From NCBI GenBank assembly GCA_039519185.1, contig CM076848.1:34460849-34524848 (forward strand): a stretch of 64,000 nucleotides of DNA. The letters run 5' to 3'. Position numbers and translations under genes: made by a program. The stretch's first letter is position 1; every line of letters begins with the position of its first letter. The notes beneath the pieces are model-generated. The model saw only the letters and a list, made by a program, of their open reading frames with translations, was not told the origin of the DNA and searched no databases. Of this stretch, positions 10,431 through 22,756 are shown one piece after another. The DNA comes from Astragalus membranaceus. Its lineage: Eukaryota > Streptophyta > Magnoliopsida > Fabales > Fabaceae.

Positions 10431-12343
10431 AGATGTTGCAACTTGCAAGAGCTGCAATGCCAACTTAGGGATGATTTCCAGTTTTCTAGACCCCAATCCA
10501 GATTATAGGGATCATAAGTGAACCCGGTGGTTTATTTTCTTATACCTGTGTAAACAGTAAAAAAAGGAACTTTGTTACAAAAATGGTTAATGTAGATTTG
10601 ATGTAACTTATGGAATACAGTTTGCTTGTGGACAAATACAAACTTTTGTTCAGTTTTGTGCTCCTATCAAATGTTGGAACCACGTACGTAAGTTTACTCG
10701 AATTTGATGATGCATTTGATCTTATTTTGTGTGCAAACTACAAAATAACCAAACATCATAGAAACGTTACTTCTGTTTGATTGGGGGTATTTATTGGGTT
10801 TTTAAAAAAGTATATAGACTTGTTGCATTTATGCAGTCATTTTTTCACTTGGTTTCCACTTATTTAAAATCTGTGGTATCTGTGTCTTTCGTATCATATC
10901 CATGTCTTGTCTCCGCATATGTGCTTTTTAAGTGACAATTTAACATTTCTCGTGACCCTTGATATCAGGGTTTGTGTTGTAACATCACCCAAATGATGCC
11001 TTCTACTTGAATCTCATTGGACATTTTGAGTCCTCAAGGTTTGAAGATTGCCATTCCTGGTCATAATATTCAATTGCTTGCTTGGTCTATAGTAGTGTCT
11101 TCAATTTTGAAGACAATTTAGAAGACTAACATTCATCAATTCTAATTTTGCATCTGTTAGCACACCGGTTTAGTGTTTTGTGTGTCCGCTTAAATCACTC
11201 ACAGATGAGACACTATTTTTTTTATCGTTGGTTATATACTTCAATAGTGGAAACACATCAGGGTCAAGTATTTGATATCAATACACACTTATACGTACCT
11301 AGAAAATATTCAAAAATAATAATTTTTATTTTTTTAAATATTTCCCTTGACACTTCTTAAATACATCTTTGATACGTCTTACTAATTAAGGATAGTATAT
11401 TGACTAATATGTTTATTTGTTATTAAACAAATATTAATATGAATGTCTGTTTACAAATGTTGTGTTATGTGTGTATAAATTTTTGTTAATGTTTCTTAGT
11501 CGCGTAGTATTTTGATTTTTTGAAATTTCGTATGTCCATGATCTATCATTGTTGTATTGTATCTGTGAAGTAGTAAGTATTTGAGTTTCTTAGGCAAATA
11601 TAACTTTAAATAATTAGATGATTTAGATTGTTTATAGGAACTTAACACTAGCCTCTACTCTAGTGATCCTCCGTAACATTAGCCTCTAAGCTTCCATGCC
11701 ACTAACATTCTCCAGAGGAGGTGCATGAGGCCATTGCTGGAGAGGGACAAGGTCCAAGGAAAAACAGGGGACGTAGGGGCTGCTATGCAATTATGCAACT
11801 TATATATTGTTGATAAGAGCTGCTATGGAGGTTGTCCCCCCACCCCCAATGGTTTGTATATGACCTTCACAATTGACATTAGTTATGAAGGGTTAAAGAA
11901 AGCATACTGTTGTTGAGATAAAAAGGCTCAAGATACATTAAAAAATAATGATAAAAAACATCTAAAATCATATTGAGATGATTTTAATACTATCTTGAGG
12001 CTTAAGCTGATGTGTATATGGCATCCTTTAGTGAAAGCTTAGTCCTGTTTAACATATATAGCATTGATGAATAAATGGTGTCCGTTAAAGAAAGCATGCT
12101 TCTGTTTAACATATATATAGCATCGATGGCAATGCAGAAACTAAAAAACACGAGCTGTTAAAGAACCTCTCTGCATTGCTACAGAGATGGCAAATGAACA
12201 ATTATCTGAAGGCGTAGGTTCTTCAATAAATGCTAAACTCACTCTACTTATCTTAGTGAGCATAACAAGAGTAATTGATGAATTTGGTTGTCTTGAAATA
12301 ATATACAAAAGTCAATGAGACGAAACGAAGAATCTTAAAATAA
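10431..12343. other. Intergenic: MCTS1 3' flank and transporter 3' flank
   Basis: Begins with the MCTS1 3' UTR (to roughly 10700) and ends with the 3' UTR of the transporter on the other strand; the two genes converge here. Around 11148-11400 is a dispersed-repeat-like stretch with GACACTTCTTAAATAC phrases, and a short open frame at 11725-11916 has no recognisable domain. Nothing else is supported. Confidence 0.5.
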
Positions 12344-15300
12344 TCAGAGAACCGGGCAACCTTTAACTACAATACCCTTTGCTGTGGGGCAATGAGCCAA
12401 GGGGCACCCTTCAATATTATTTCCCCACCAGTCAATACCAATGTTGTTTGAACCCAAAGTAAGAAACAGTAAGATTGTCATGAAGGCTGTTCCGGCGTCT
12501 AGGCCTCCAGACAAAACATAATTGTAGCGCTTCCACAAGTCTTGTCTATATCTGTATACAACGTACCCTGAAAGAAAGCCGACAATAATCCAACTAGTGA
12601 AGTTGACTGAGGTTGCAGGGGGCATCATTGCTGTAGAACCCAACAAGATAGGCATGTGAATAAGACGTATCCATGTTTGATTTGGGAATGTCTTGTGAGC
12701 AAGCCAAACTATACAGGGAGCAATGGCTCCACCAAGGAAGAACCAGTTAATATTGCCATATTCACCAAGGTTTCCAAAGATTCTGCGTGGTCCAAGAAGC
12801 CCCCATATAACAGATGCATCATAGAAGACATTGTCCATTGGGCAAGTCCAAGGGCTGTCTTCTGGCAACTTGGAAGTATCACAAAGGTCTGGGATCGTCC
12901 CCATCAACCACCATGCAGTTACTGTGTACACAAGTACTGATATGAATGTTCCTACCACCTACACATACAGTGCAGACATATTTAGTTTTTTTTTTTTTTA
13001 TACATGACTGTTTTAGCAGATATCGGTGAATACAACACATTCGAGAAGGAAAAAAGGCTGAAAAACAGTTTTAAGTGGGTGAATGAGCTTTCATCATGTG
13101 TCATTTATATAGTTAATTTTTTAAGTGGATAATATACAGATTTATAACGAGTGAGGGATGATATTCATAACTGACCTGTGCCATAAACATTGTTCTTGGT
13201 GGAATCTTCATATAGTGACCGAGTTTAAAGTCTGACAAAAATGTAAGTGCTTGACTCATGCTAATGTACCCATACACCTTAAAGCACATGTTAGCCACAG
13301 GGCGCTCTGGATACATGTAACCAATGATGTATTCTGTTATAATGTTTAAGCCCGGTGCCTGTCAAAAAAGAGAGAGGTGAAATCTTAGGTAATTCTCCTT
13401 AGGTAGCACCAATTTAAAAATACCAAGCTCTGTAAGTGAAGTGTTAGGATACCTGATTTGTAGTGGCTGCTATTATACCGATTGGAAGGGTGAAAAAAAT
13501 GGCAATAGCACAAGCTAGCAATACACCCCACCAAGGCAACTGAAGTGATTCGTTGTAGTACTCGCAGACAAAGATAATAAGAGCTATGTTCAACACGAGA
13601 ATGATGTGAAACCACCACATTGGGACTGACTTGTACCTCCTCATAAGTCTTGTGTGTATGTCAATTTTTTTACTGTCTCCAAAGGCCCTCTTACTTTGAA
13701 TCCATATTTCCCTGCATAAATGCATAGTGCATATGGTAAGTGTAAATGAAATTATGATTTTACAAGACATCATATATTTTCCAAAAATCAAATTCGAAAT
13801 ATGATGGGGACTCTGCATATTTTCAAGTTTCATATAAAATTCAGAACAAAAACATCTCTACTTATTTGAACAAATTCAAACAGAAAATTTTGTTTTTGTT
13901 CTATAGGTATTGATAAGAAAATTTCATGTGGTTCTAGGATGTGAAGGTATGCCGATTCAATGCAAACTTCACTACAAGAAGTACATTGAAATCCAGTTTA
14001 GAGAAGAACAAGTTCCTGCAAGAATCTGACATGACATGTATAAGACCAATCACGTCTAAAATCATAAAACAGGATATTAATGATAAAACAAGATGATTCA
14101 AGGAGTCACTACCTTCCATGAAAGAGCAGAACATGCATAATTGTAGCAGTAAGTGCCGCAAATCCAAGGCCATAAGTCATTGCAAAGAATGTGCTGAGAT
14201 GTACAGGCCCTTTCTTTGCATAAGCTTCCCGATCAAGATGGAAATCAGAGTTGACGATGGTCTCAATGTCATACACCGAACCATTTCCCATGAAAAGCTT
14301 ACTTGAAAATATTGGAAAAGTCTTGGCATTGTAGGCATTAAACCAGTAACAAAGTGGTGTCATCACATACATAATGAGAAGGAATCCAACTGCAATATTA
14401 GCAGTGGCAAACCATGGACTGGCTAGTGGACTGCCAAGGTAAGAAGCAACTGTAGACCAATCAAATCCAAGTGCAGCAATGCCAAGACCTTTCATGCCAG
14501 AACCAAGTTGTTGGACTAGGATAGACTTGGGAGCAAGCCAACAGACCCAAGAGAAAGATGTCAACAATTGAAACATATAGCCTGGTAATACATAGTATGC
14601 CAAGCCAGTGATCAAGGCTAGGAGGAAAAACTGAGTGCGGGTTGTGGCTCCTCTTGGTCTTTTCCCTCTCTCATGCAAAGCACTGCATTTTTATATTAAT
14701 ATTAATATAGTGGTTTAGCATAATTACATTCTTGAACAAGTTAAGGTTACTAAAAAAAAACAATTAATTGAATAAAATTTACCTGAATAATGACACCTGC
14801 ACCAGATTTGAAGGCCACCACATTTCCCCTGGCTCCACCAGATATTTCCTAAACAGTCCTGCCCAACCAAATCCGAGCACCTGAAATTTGAATAGCAAAG
14901 CATAAGATATTATTGTATAGTATATACTTCTGGTATGAGTTAACTACAAGAATCCATGCATTTTCAAGAAAATATTTTTTTAGCTAGTGACGATAATCGT
15001 CTCCAGGAAACTTATAAGGCAGTTGCTAAGTCAGAATAAATATTCAACACTCCCACTTAGGTTTTTAGATGGATTAATAATTAGCAAACTGCACCTTCTG
15101 GAGAGCTTGCACACTTTTACAGCCAACTTAAATTACAAAAGGCTTAACAACTATGAAACACTGACACATGCACGGGTACCGCACACGGACAGGCAGACAC
15201 CAGTTTTAATTTAAAATATACAAGTAATTGAAGTGTCGGTATCGTAATTTGAAAAATACAAGTAATTGAAGTGTCAGCATCAGCATCCGACACGATACAT

Positions 15301-15979
15301 GTCGGACACCGAACACGTATTCAACCGGAAGTGTCGGTGCTACAGAGCTAAGCAGGAGACAAATCAAATTCAGTCGGTGTGACCCATGCAACTCATAATA
15401 AATTTGAAAGCTCTAAAATCATTAGCCAACTAGCTTTTTGGCAAGCAGTAAATTAGAAATATAGGGTGTTATGGATAGAAAGAAGGGAACCTGTGTGGTC
15501 AACATGAGTAATAAGGCTGGAAGGAAATTGAGTTCCCTTTTGTATATAAGCTTCACTGCACTCAAAATATGAGTAGCATAAACTGTTCCAGCACCCGAAT
15601 TGGCAAAGATGGTTATGAGAACATGCTCCTTGATATTGAATGGCCCTCGATTGAGGGAAAATTCAAAGCGTGTATTCTTTAAGAACACACGAGTTGGCAA
15701 AACCCTTGCCATGAAATGGCCAATGGGAACCACAGCAATCTGGGCAGAAACTGAAGATACGCTCAAAGGCTGTGTTCTGTACCAAAAGAATTGATTCACA
15801 AAAGACAGAAGCACACAGGAAACAATCCCCAGAAACCACATTCTAAATGTGAGAATAGGCAATGTGGGGTCATCAGTTTTTGGCACGGTGAGTTCCACTT
15901 GTTTGACTGAGCATTCTTCATTCTCATCCACCTCCTCTGAGGGACTCTTGTTTCTCTCAATCCCAGAAGCAGAATCCAT
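12344..15979 (-). CDS. Oligopeptide transporter, OPT family
   Basis: Six exons on the minus strand, 15491-15979, 14783-14880, 14113-14682, 13453-13711, 13176-13358 and 12344-12958, join in frame to a 737-residue protein, the normal length for plant OPTs (about 730-760). The start MDSASGIERN at 15979 is preferred over an in-frame ATG 10 codons upstream because the latter may lie in a 5' intron. OPT proteins are plasma-membrane, proton-coupled carriers of small peptides, glutathione or metal chelates with many membrane spans. Hydrophobic spans run through most of the chain. The KIPPR signature is intact (residues 523-527), as is GPFNIKEH. The other family signature, NPG, reads NRG here because residue 111 is Arg (codon CGA at 15647-15649). 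Sequence is closest in character to the OPT1/OPT5-type clade, but the member cannot be fixed without a tree. No frameshift or stop. Confidence 0.95.
15150..15350. repeat. Dispersed repeat in transporter intron 1
   Basis: Contains an internal direct repeat (ACAAGTAATTGAAGTGTC twice, about 48 bp apart) and a cluster of CCGACAC/GTGTCGG words of the kind found in a common plant dispersed repeat. No ends or target duplication were defined. Confidence 0.35.
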
Positions 15980-16326
15980 CCTTTCTTGCACAATAACAAA
16001 ATCAAACAAAGAATATGTTAACGTGAAATCTTATGTATTTGAGTTGTTTTCATAAAGTGAAAACAATAACAAAATGATAATGGGTGGAGGACGGAAAAGA
16101 AAGTGAGAGGCTGATGTGAATTCAGGAGCCCGTGTACTTATAGATATTGAAGACAGTGCACGAATTTTGCTACCCAAAAAAAGACAGCATGTGCATCACA
16201 TACGTAAAAGATACTACGAGGCATTACTATATTTCGGGACGAAATGAATGACTGTGTGAATTCAGCAAAGTTGTCATTACCATGCCAATCATATTTTCTA
16301 TTTCAACAAAGACTGTGTTTGTTTTT

Positions 16327-17291
16327 AGTTACGTTGAAATGTGTGTTGTTGCCTATCCAAACAGGTTCCTCCAAGTTGTCAAAGTCAAACCATCAGAAAA
16401 ATGTCGATATTTTTCTATTTTGGCTGAGATCGAAAGCACAACCGAGAGATAAAATAAAAGTTTTCGTAAAAAAAAAGATAAAATAAAAGTTGTACAAACA
16501 AAATAAATTGCAATTTTCAGATTTAGCTTTGACAGAGATTTTGTACCAAAAAAAGCTTTGTCACTTGACTGAGACTTGCGTCCGCTATGAAAATCTTAAA
16601 AGTCATATAACTGTTATTTTTTTGGAAACTTTTAACAGCTTATTCCTAAAAAACTAATATGAAGTGAATTCAAAGAAGTTCCACTTTTTAAAAACAGTTT
16701 TCTGTTTTTAGAAAGAACAGAATTTGTTCTTTCTTAAATATTTAAAAGCAAAAAACTGTTTTTAAAAAGCTCACTAAACACACCCTAAAAGTTTGAGTTT
16801 TTTGAATTTATCCTTAATTTTGTAATTAAAGATAAATTCAAAAAAAAACTTTTTAATATTGAATTTATCCCTAATTCTATATTAAAAAACATTCTGATGA
16901 AGCTAAAAAGCAAAAAAAAACTTTGTATTTTGTATTAATTTTTTTACCAAAAAAAAAAAACTAAACTGAATCTCATGGACCTACCCTACCGCCCCTCTAA
17001 CAACTTGTGAAAGTACGTTTAGAAAACGACGTAATTTGGATTCAGTCGCATTTCGATTACAAGCTCAATTAATCGAATTCATTCAAAAAATCATCAGTGA
17101 ATGTGAACAATCTCATTTATCTATCAAAGAACAGTAACGTGGAAACGAGAGTGAGCAGAATTGACTCACGTTGACTTTGCAGTACAATGATGCAGCGAAG
17201 GAAAACGGCTTGTGATGATTATGTTGATGATGTTGAAACGAGAGCTTATTGAAAGCAAATAACAATGGACAATGGTGAATGATCTACCTTT
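16327..17291. repeat. About 1-kb direct tandem duplication, copy A
   Basis: Copy A runs from TAGTTACGTTGAAATG to TGAATGATCTACCTTT and is followed at once by copy B with the same start, an offset of 965 bp. The copies differ by scattered substitutions and small indels, and copy A lacks a 67-bp block present in copy B at about 17484-17550. Confidence 0.88.
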
Positions 17292-18336
17292 AGTTACGTT
17301 GAAATGTGTGTTGTTGCCTATCCAAACAGGTTCCTCCAAGTTGTCAAAGTCAAACCATCAGAAAAATGTCGATATTTTTCTATTTTTGCTGAGATCGAAA
17401 GCACAACCGAGAGATAAAATAAAAGTTTTGGTAAAAAAAAAAAGATAAAATAAAAGTTGTACAAACAAAATAAATTGCAATTTTAAATGGCTTAAAAAGC
17501 ATGTAATCTTACCTTTTCGGAAAATAATTAAATTTTAAACTTTCAAGACTCAGATTTAGCTTTGACAGAGACTTTGTACCAAAAAAAGCTTTGTCACTTG
17601 ACTGAGACTTGCGTCCGCTATGAAAATCTTAAAAGTCATATAACTGTTATTTTTTTGGAAACTTTTAACAGCTTATTCCTACAAAACTAATATGAAATGA
17701 ATTCAAAGAATTATTAACAATAAGCTTGATTCCACTTTTTAAAAACAGTTTTCTGTTTTTAGAAAGAAGAATTTGTTCTTTCTTAAATATTTAAAAACAA
17801 AAAACTGTTTTTAAAAAGCTCACTAAACATACCCTAAAGTTTGAGTTTTTTGAATTTAATTATCCCTAATTTTTTTTTGACAAAATTAAGGATAAATTCA
17901 AAAAAAAAACTTTTTAATATAAAATTTATCCCTAATTCTATATTAAAAAACATTCTGATGAAGCTAAAAAGCAAAAAAAAACTTTGTATTTTGTATTAAT
18001 CTTTTTACCAAAAAAAAAAAACTAAACTGAATCTCATGGACCTACCCTACCGCCCCTCTAACAACTTGTGAAAGTACGTTTAGAAAACGACGTAATTTGG
18101 ATTCAGTCGCATTTCGATTACAAGCTCAATTAATCGAATTCATTCAAAAAATCATCAGCGAATGTGAACAATCTCATTTATCTATCAAAGAACTGGAAAC
18201 GAGAGTGAGCAGAATTGACTCACGTTGACTTTGCAGTACAATGATGCAGCGAAGGAAAACGGCTTGTGATGATGATGTTGAAACGAGAGATTATTGAAAG
18301 CAAATAACAATGGACAATGGTGAATGATCTACCTTT
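17292..18336. repeat. About 1-kb direct tandem duplication, copy B
   Basis: Second copy of the 16327-17291 unit. It has an extra 67-bp block (about 17484-17550) and lacks a GTTGATGAT repeat of copy A near the end. Neither copy has coding potential. Short TTTAAAAACAG inverted segments occur within each. Confidence 0.88.
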
Positions 18337-18494
18337 ATTTAAGAGAGAAACAAAACTTCTATATTAGACCTTATATTCAGGATTCACAATTTATTTTAAT
18401 TTAAAAGTACAAGAAGAAAATAATGAAGTGTCAAACGGAGAAGAAAACACACGGTACTTATTTTATAATAATAATAATAATGGTGAATGGATAC

Positions 18495-18600
18495 CTTTCA
18501 GGATTACTCTCTCAGTCTCCCCCACTGAATTCTAATTCGTCTTTTCTGTCAAGTGCTCCACTCCACTCCACCTGTTATTGCATTGAGTTTTATTTATAGA
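18495..18600 (-). promoter_or_regulatory. Candidate promoter and 5'-UTR exon of the transporter
   Basis: On the minus strand TCTATAAATA (18591-18600) is a textbook plant TATA box. About 30 bp downstream begins a purine-rich, exon-like stretch that ends at a GT donor at 18494. The nearest gene downstream in this direction is the OPT gene, so this may be its distal promoter. No transcript evidence is available. Confidence 0.35.
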
Positions 18601-19855
18601 CCATTCATTCATTTAGTTCAAATCCTCTTTTTTCCCTCTGTTCAGATAAAACTAACTGTACCTTCTTTATCTTTTTTTATTTGAATTTTTTAAATCCCGA
18701 TCCAAATGGGATAAAGATATTATCTTATTTAAGACTATTATTATCTTTAAAACTATTATAACAACCGATGTATTTAGTCTATATTATCGACCAAATACAT
18801 TAGTTATAATAATAACTTAACTGAACAAACTTGGAGAAAAACAAATTTTACCCGAAAAAAATGAAGTAAATAAAACAAATTTCTTATAATAAAAACCGAA
18901 TCAGTAAATTAAATTTTCAGGTCACCTTTTTGTCCCCGAGAAGAACGTGTTTGATGGTTGTGACAGCTGGAATGCGGTGATAAGCCATAACTATACGCAG
19001 AAAATTCGAAATACTCTGTGAAACTAATGCAAGTGAATCAAATTTCGAATTTCATTTTGGAATTAATTCTGTTTAATTCAAATCAAGCTCATAAGGTATT
19101 TTATTTATAAGTATTAATTACTTTCTTGTACTAGCTCCATCCTGAAATATAAACTTCAAAAGTACATGTGACTAAAATTAGTCCAGATACATATACTTAG
19201 CAAGTACTACTTTTTTTATTAACAGATACCCAAACTAGGAGTAAAACATCATGGAGTATGGGTTAGAAAATACAAAATACACCCAATACAACCTGTCAAA
19301 TTTAAAAAAAAAAAAGAAACAACTACAAATCATAAGGAGGATTCTCATGTAGCTTTTTTCTTACTTGTTGAGGCACATGTTTGAAGCATAATGCTCTAAG
19401 CATTCTCAAATGTTTCATAGTTAGTCTCTTCTCACACTAAATACTAAATACCTTCCAGAACCTAACCATTTAATATCTTTATAGAAAACTTATTAAGTCT
19501 ATAAGCAATAAGCTATTGGTGAAACAGCTTCCCAAAATGAGGGTGGAACGGAATGGCAGTTTTTCAGCAGACCCAAAACGATCACATTTTTCCCTACGAG
19601 ACCATTCAGGGCCGGTCTAAGACAAGGGTTTTGGGCCTTAAAATTTTTGATAAAAAAGGACCTCAAAATTTTTTTGTTGTGTAATATTAATAGTAAATTT
19701 CAGTCAACTAACTCAATGTTTGCTAGTGCAAATTTTGTTGCTAAGCACAAGCAAAAATTAGTTTTTGGTCGAAAGCGTTTGAACATTTTATGAGTAGCCA
19801 ACAATGATTCGAACCACAAAAATAGCAAATTCGTCTTTAACCAGAAACTTGCCAT
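18601..19855. other. AT-rich intergenic sequence
   Basis: No gene seen. A short self-complementary AT-rich stretch lies around 18720-18830 (ATTATAACAACCGATGTATT facing AATACATTAGTTATAATAA). Otherwise nothing recognisable. Confidence 0.4.
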
Positions 19856-19930
19856 AGCTCAATCGGTAAGTGGGGTAACATTGTGTTTGATGTTGTGGGT
19901 CCGATCCCTATTGGGTAAAAAGGTTTTTTT
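19850..19930 (+). mobile_element. tRNA-derived SINE head
   Basis: TAGCTCAATCGGTAAG fits a pol III box A and GTGGGTCCGATCCC fits box B about 40 bp later, as in tRNA-derived SINEs. The sequence is followed by a poorly defined T-rich tail. It lacks the paired acceptor stem of a working tRNA gene. Confidence 0.5.
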
Positions 19931-21005
19931 TGAATTTTTAAATTAATTTGTTAGATGACTACTCTTCAACTCTAACTAAACAAGAAAAATCCAATAAAAA
20001 AGCCCCTTAATTTGTCAAATAAAGGTCACTTAAAGAGTTGGTGGCCCAACTTTAGAATGAATAAAAGATGTTAAATAATCTATTTATATTTATTCAACTT
20101 AAATTATTCATTTAACTATTTAAAACATATTGTTAAAAAAAATTATATTTGAATTTTTCGTCTGTTTTTTTGTTGCGATTAACATGTTCAATAATTTTTC
20201 CATTAAAATCCAATAAAATAGTGATAAGACTATATCGAACCTAATATTAAGAGTTCACATTATTTTTTTGTCTCAAAGAGTTCACTTTATACCTCAATAA
20301 CTATAAGTGTTGGGTTAGCCCTTAGACCATTATGTTGGGCTATATTCACCTCCACAATCAGTTCTCACTGTCCATTTTATTTTCCAACTTCAGTTTTAAA
20401 CCTTTTGAATACATCAAATGCTCTACTTTTGGTCTGAAGCAAATATATCCATATCATTATGCTAAGTTCAACTACAAATGAAATGAAATACCAACTACCT
20501 CTTATTGAAGTTACTTCAAAAGATCCACATATGTTAGAGTGCACCTTCTTTGACAAGCTGAGTACCTCAAGTTTCAACCCAAACCGATCATATCCAGAAG
20601 GCGGATTACTACTTTGGACAGTCCTGTTTGTCCATTTGTGTGTGGGATAGAGTTAGATTCAACCCAAAACCATTGGATAAGGACAAGTTTGCAGGTTGGG
20701 ATGAGGATTGTACACTCCTACTTGTTTTATCAATAACTTACTATATCTAGTTTTTGTCCAGTATTTGTTGAGCGAATATGGTATGAAAAGATTATCTTGT
20801 TTACCATCTTAACACGCTGCCTTAACAAAACGTTATCTTTAAGACACCCTAGAATTGAGTAGGATGCGATACATTATGTTCCTTCTCAACTTGACTCCTA
20901 TCCCTACTTTCTCAAAATAACTACTTTGTATAAAAAAATGTTATTAATAAATAAGGACAAAACTTATAGACAATTATGTACCTTATGTTTTTACTATTTC
21001 TTAAT
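19931..21005. other. Intergenic sequence without recognised genes
   Basis: AT-rich DNA. Two short complementary open frames near 20377-20650 faintly resemble retroelement sequence (a stretch with DPHMLECTFFDKL) but are too short and degraded to assign. Confidence 0.35.
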
Positions 21006-21125
21006 ATGTAAATGTTAGTTGTTAGTAATTAATTAGGAGGTGAGGGGAATGTTGGTTTATAGGATTTGAACCCGAACCTCCTTCTTGCAATTTCTTCATA
21101 TCCTTAGCTCACCAATGGGTATAAC
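21006..21125 (-). mobile_element. tRNA-derived SINE, same family as 7831-7945
   Basis: On the minus strand TTAGCTCACCAATGGGTA at the far end of the unit is A-box-like in its complement, GGTTCGGGTTCAAATCC is a good box B, and the 3' part ends TTACTAACAACTAACATTTA like the copy in MCTS1 intron 2. Confidence 0.5.
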
Positions 21126-21178
21126 GTGTACACTTTAATTCTGCATCTCTCATGTTAAATTAAGGTAAACACTCTCAT

Positions 21179-21338
21179 ACTCATTGAGTTTTATTAGGTA
21201 TGATACTTAAAATTCAGTCATTCAATGACGTGCCATTTTATTTATATTTAAGTATTTTAAATTTTAAAATAAATTTAAATATTGTACTAATTTTGCCTAC
21301 AATGTATCATACCCAACAAAACTCAATGGATATCATAA
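21179..21338. mobile_element. MITE with inverted ends
   Basis: Left end CATTGAGTTTTATTAGGTAT and right end ATACCCAACAAAACTCAATG are inverted complements; the centre is AT-rich. No coding capacity. Confidence 0.6.
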
Positions 21339-21455
21339 AATTCTCCTTGAATTAAAGCTAAATAAGTTCAATTTTCTCTTTGTTTTCTCGCTAGCAAACA
21401 CCACGGAACCATGGCTAACTCCCCCTACCTTCACGATAGCAACAGAGCTTTACCC

Positions 21456-21595
21456 TATGTTTGGATGGAGTATTTTTAGGAGGTAATGTAATTTTTGAGG
21501 GGAATTCAAATATTTTAGTTCAAAATTTTGAACTAAAATATTTGAATTCCCCGCAAAAATTACATTACTTCCTAAAAATACTCCATCTAAACATA
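21456..21595. mobile_element. 140-bp nearly perfect palindromic MITE
   Basis: Two 70-bp arms meet at TTTTGAAC without a loop and differ at only three positions. Ends read TATGTTTGGATGGAG and CTCCATCTAAACATA. A small MITE is the most likely origin. Confidence 0.75.
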
Positions 21596-22592
21596 CACCG
21601 AGAGAATTTGTTGAGAGGCCAAAACATTCAAGTAATATAATCAACAATGAAATGAAAATAAAATAGGTATCGCCTTATGAATACTTCAGCTACGATACTC
21701 GTATGACACAATCACCTTGAATACAACTTACATTTTGTAGTAAATATCCCCATCTCCATTTAAAAACTGTTTCTACAGGATAAGAGTAAGACACTGGGTA
21801 GGCTATACAAATTGTCTCCGAGGAGATTTGAAGACTGTCCATTTACCATTACAGTAGTACTGTGGGACGAAACATAGGGAAGATGCCTGTTCTCGCTATG
21901 GAAATATGATCTATCTTGCTACTTGCACTTCTTGCAATGCATTCCATGATCACGTAGACGTAGCTTACATTAACATGACTTAATTTCAGATGCCAACATT
22001 TAGACACAATTTGCAGATGATCAAGCACGGGGGAGTCACCAACTTGCCAACAACATTCCATTGCATATCCGAGAGATTGAGAAAACAAAATTGCATTGAA
22101 CTTTAAAAACAAGTAAAATGAAACAAAATTACTTTTAAAAAATGACATGCATTGTGAAACTGTGATAGTGTAACAACATAGAAATAGAAACTCTACTAAC
22201 AAACAATTTTCAATGCGTCAAGAAAAGTTAAATAGCTAGATAGACAAATTAAAACATTAACATTCCCTCTGATACTATTTATAAGAAAAAATGTAGTTTT
22301 AGATTCATCAAACTAGTATATCGATTATTTAATGAACTTAAAACTTTTTTCTCTAATAAATAGGATCAGAGGTAGTAGAATAGAACATACAAATTCTATA
22401 TGTTTGGTACACGATAAAAATAAAACATTAAGAACAATTGGCAAAAAGATTATTTACTTTTTTTGACAAAAAAGATTATTTACTTAAAGTCCATTGAAAA
22501 TAATAATGAAACGAAATCAAATAACATAGATCAATGCCCCATTTTGCAATATCTACATATAAAAGACAACCTCAATAGTCACACAAAATGCC

Positions 22593-22756
22593 AACAACAC
22601 TATCTTTTACACTCTCTTTCCAACACTCATTCTACGATTAGTTAAATATCATGTGAGTCCCACCATTTTGAATAGAACATATTAATTTAGTAAGACTAGA
22701 TTAATTTTAACCAATCATAGAATGAATATTGGAGAAAGTGTCTTCTAGTGTTGCTA
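22593..22756. mobile_element. MITE with inverted ends
   Basis: AACACTATCTTTTACACTC at the left faces GAAAGTGTCTTCTAGTGTT at the right, and CATTCTACGATTAGTT faces AACCAATCATAGAATG inside. Non-coding. Confidence 0.6.

Larger units (their letters stand above)
15985..18494 (-). other. Possible 5'-UTR intron of the transporter
   Basis: Reading the minus strand, the exon-like segment ending at 18495 is followed by a donor GTATCC, and a pyrimidine-rich tract ending GTGCAAG gives a good acceptor just five bases before the transporter ATG. This would be an intron of about 2.5 kb in the 5' UTR containing the tandem duplication. The alternative is a promoter immediately upstream, with TATA-like CTATAAGTAC near 16135-16145. 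Both are inference. Confidence 0.3.

Noticed and set aside
11725..11916. 63-codon frame between MCTS1 and the transporter
   Set aside because: No domain, no splice partners and no conserved features visible.
12656..12940. Plus-strand frame inside the transporter
   Set aside because: Lies wholly antisense to transporter exon 6 and has no domain of its own.
19850..19930. Possible tRNA gene
   Set aside because: Boxes A and B are present but the acceptor and anticodon stems do not pair; SINE head is the better call. The same applies to 7831-7945, 21006-21125, 47926-48075 and 53975-54125.
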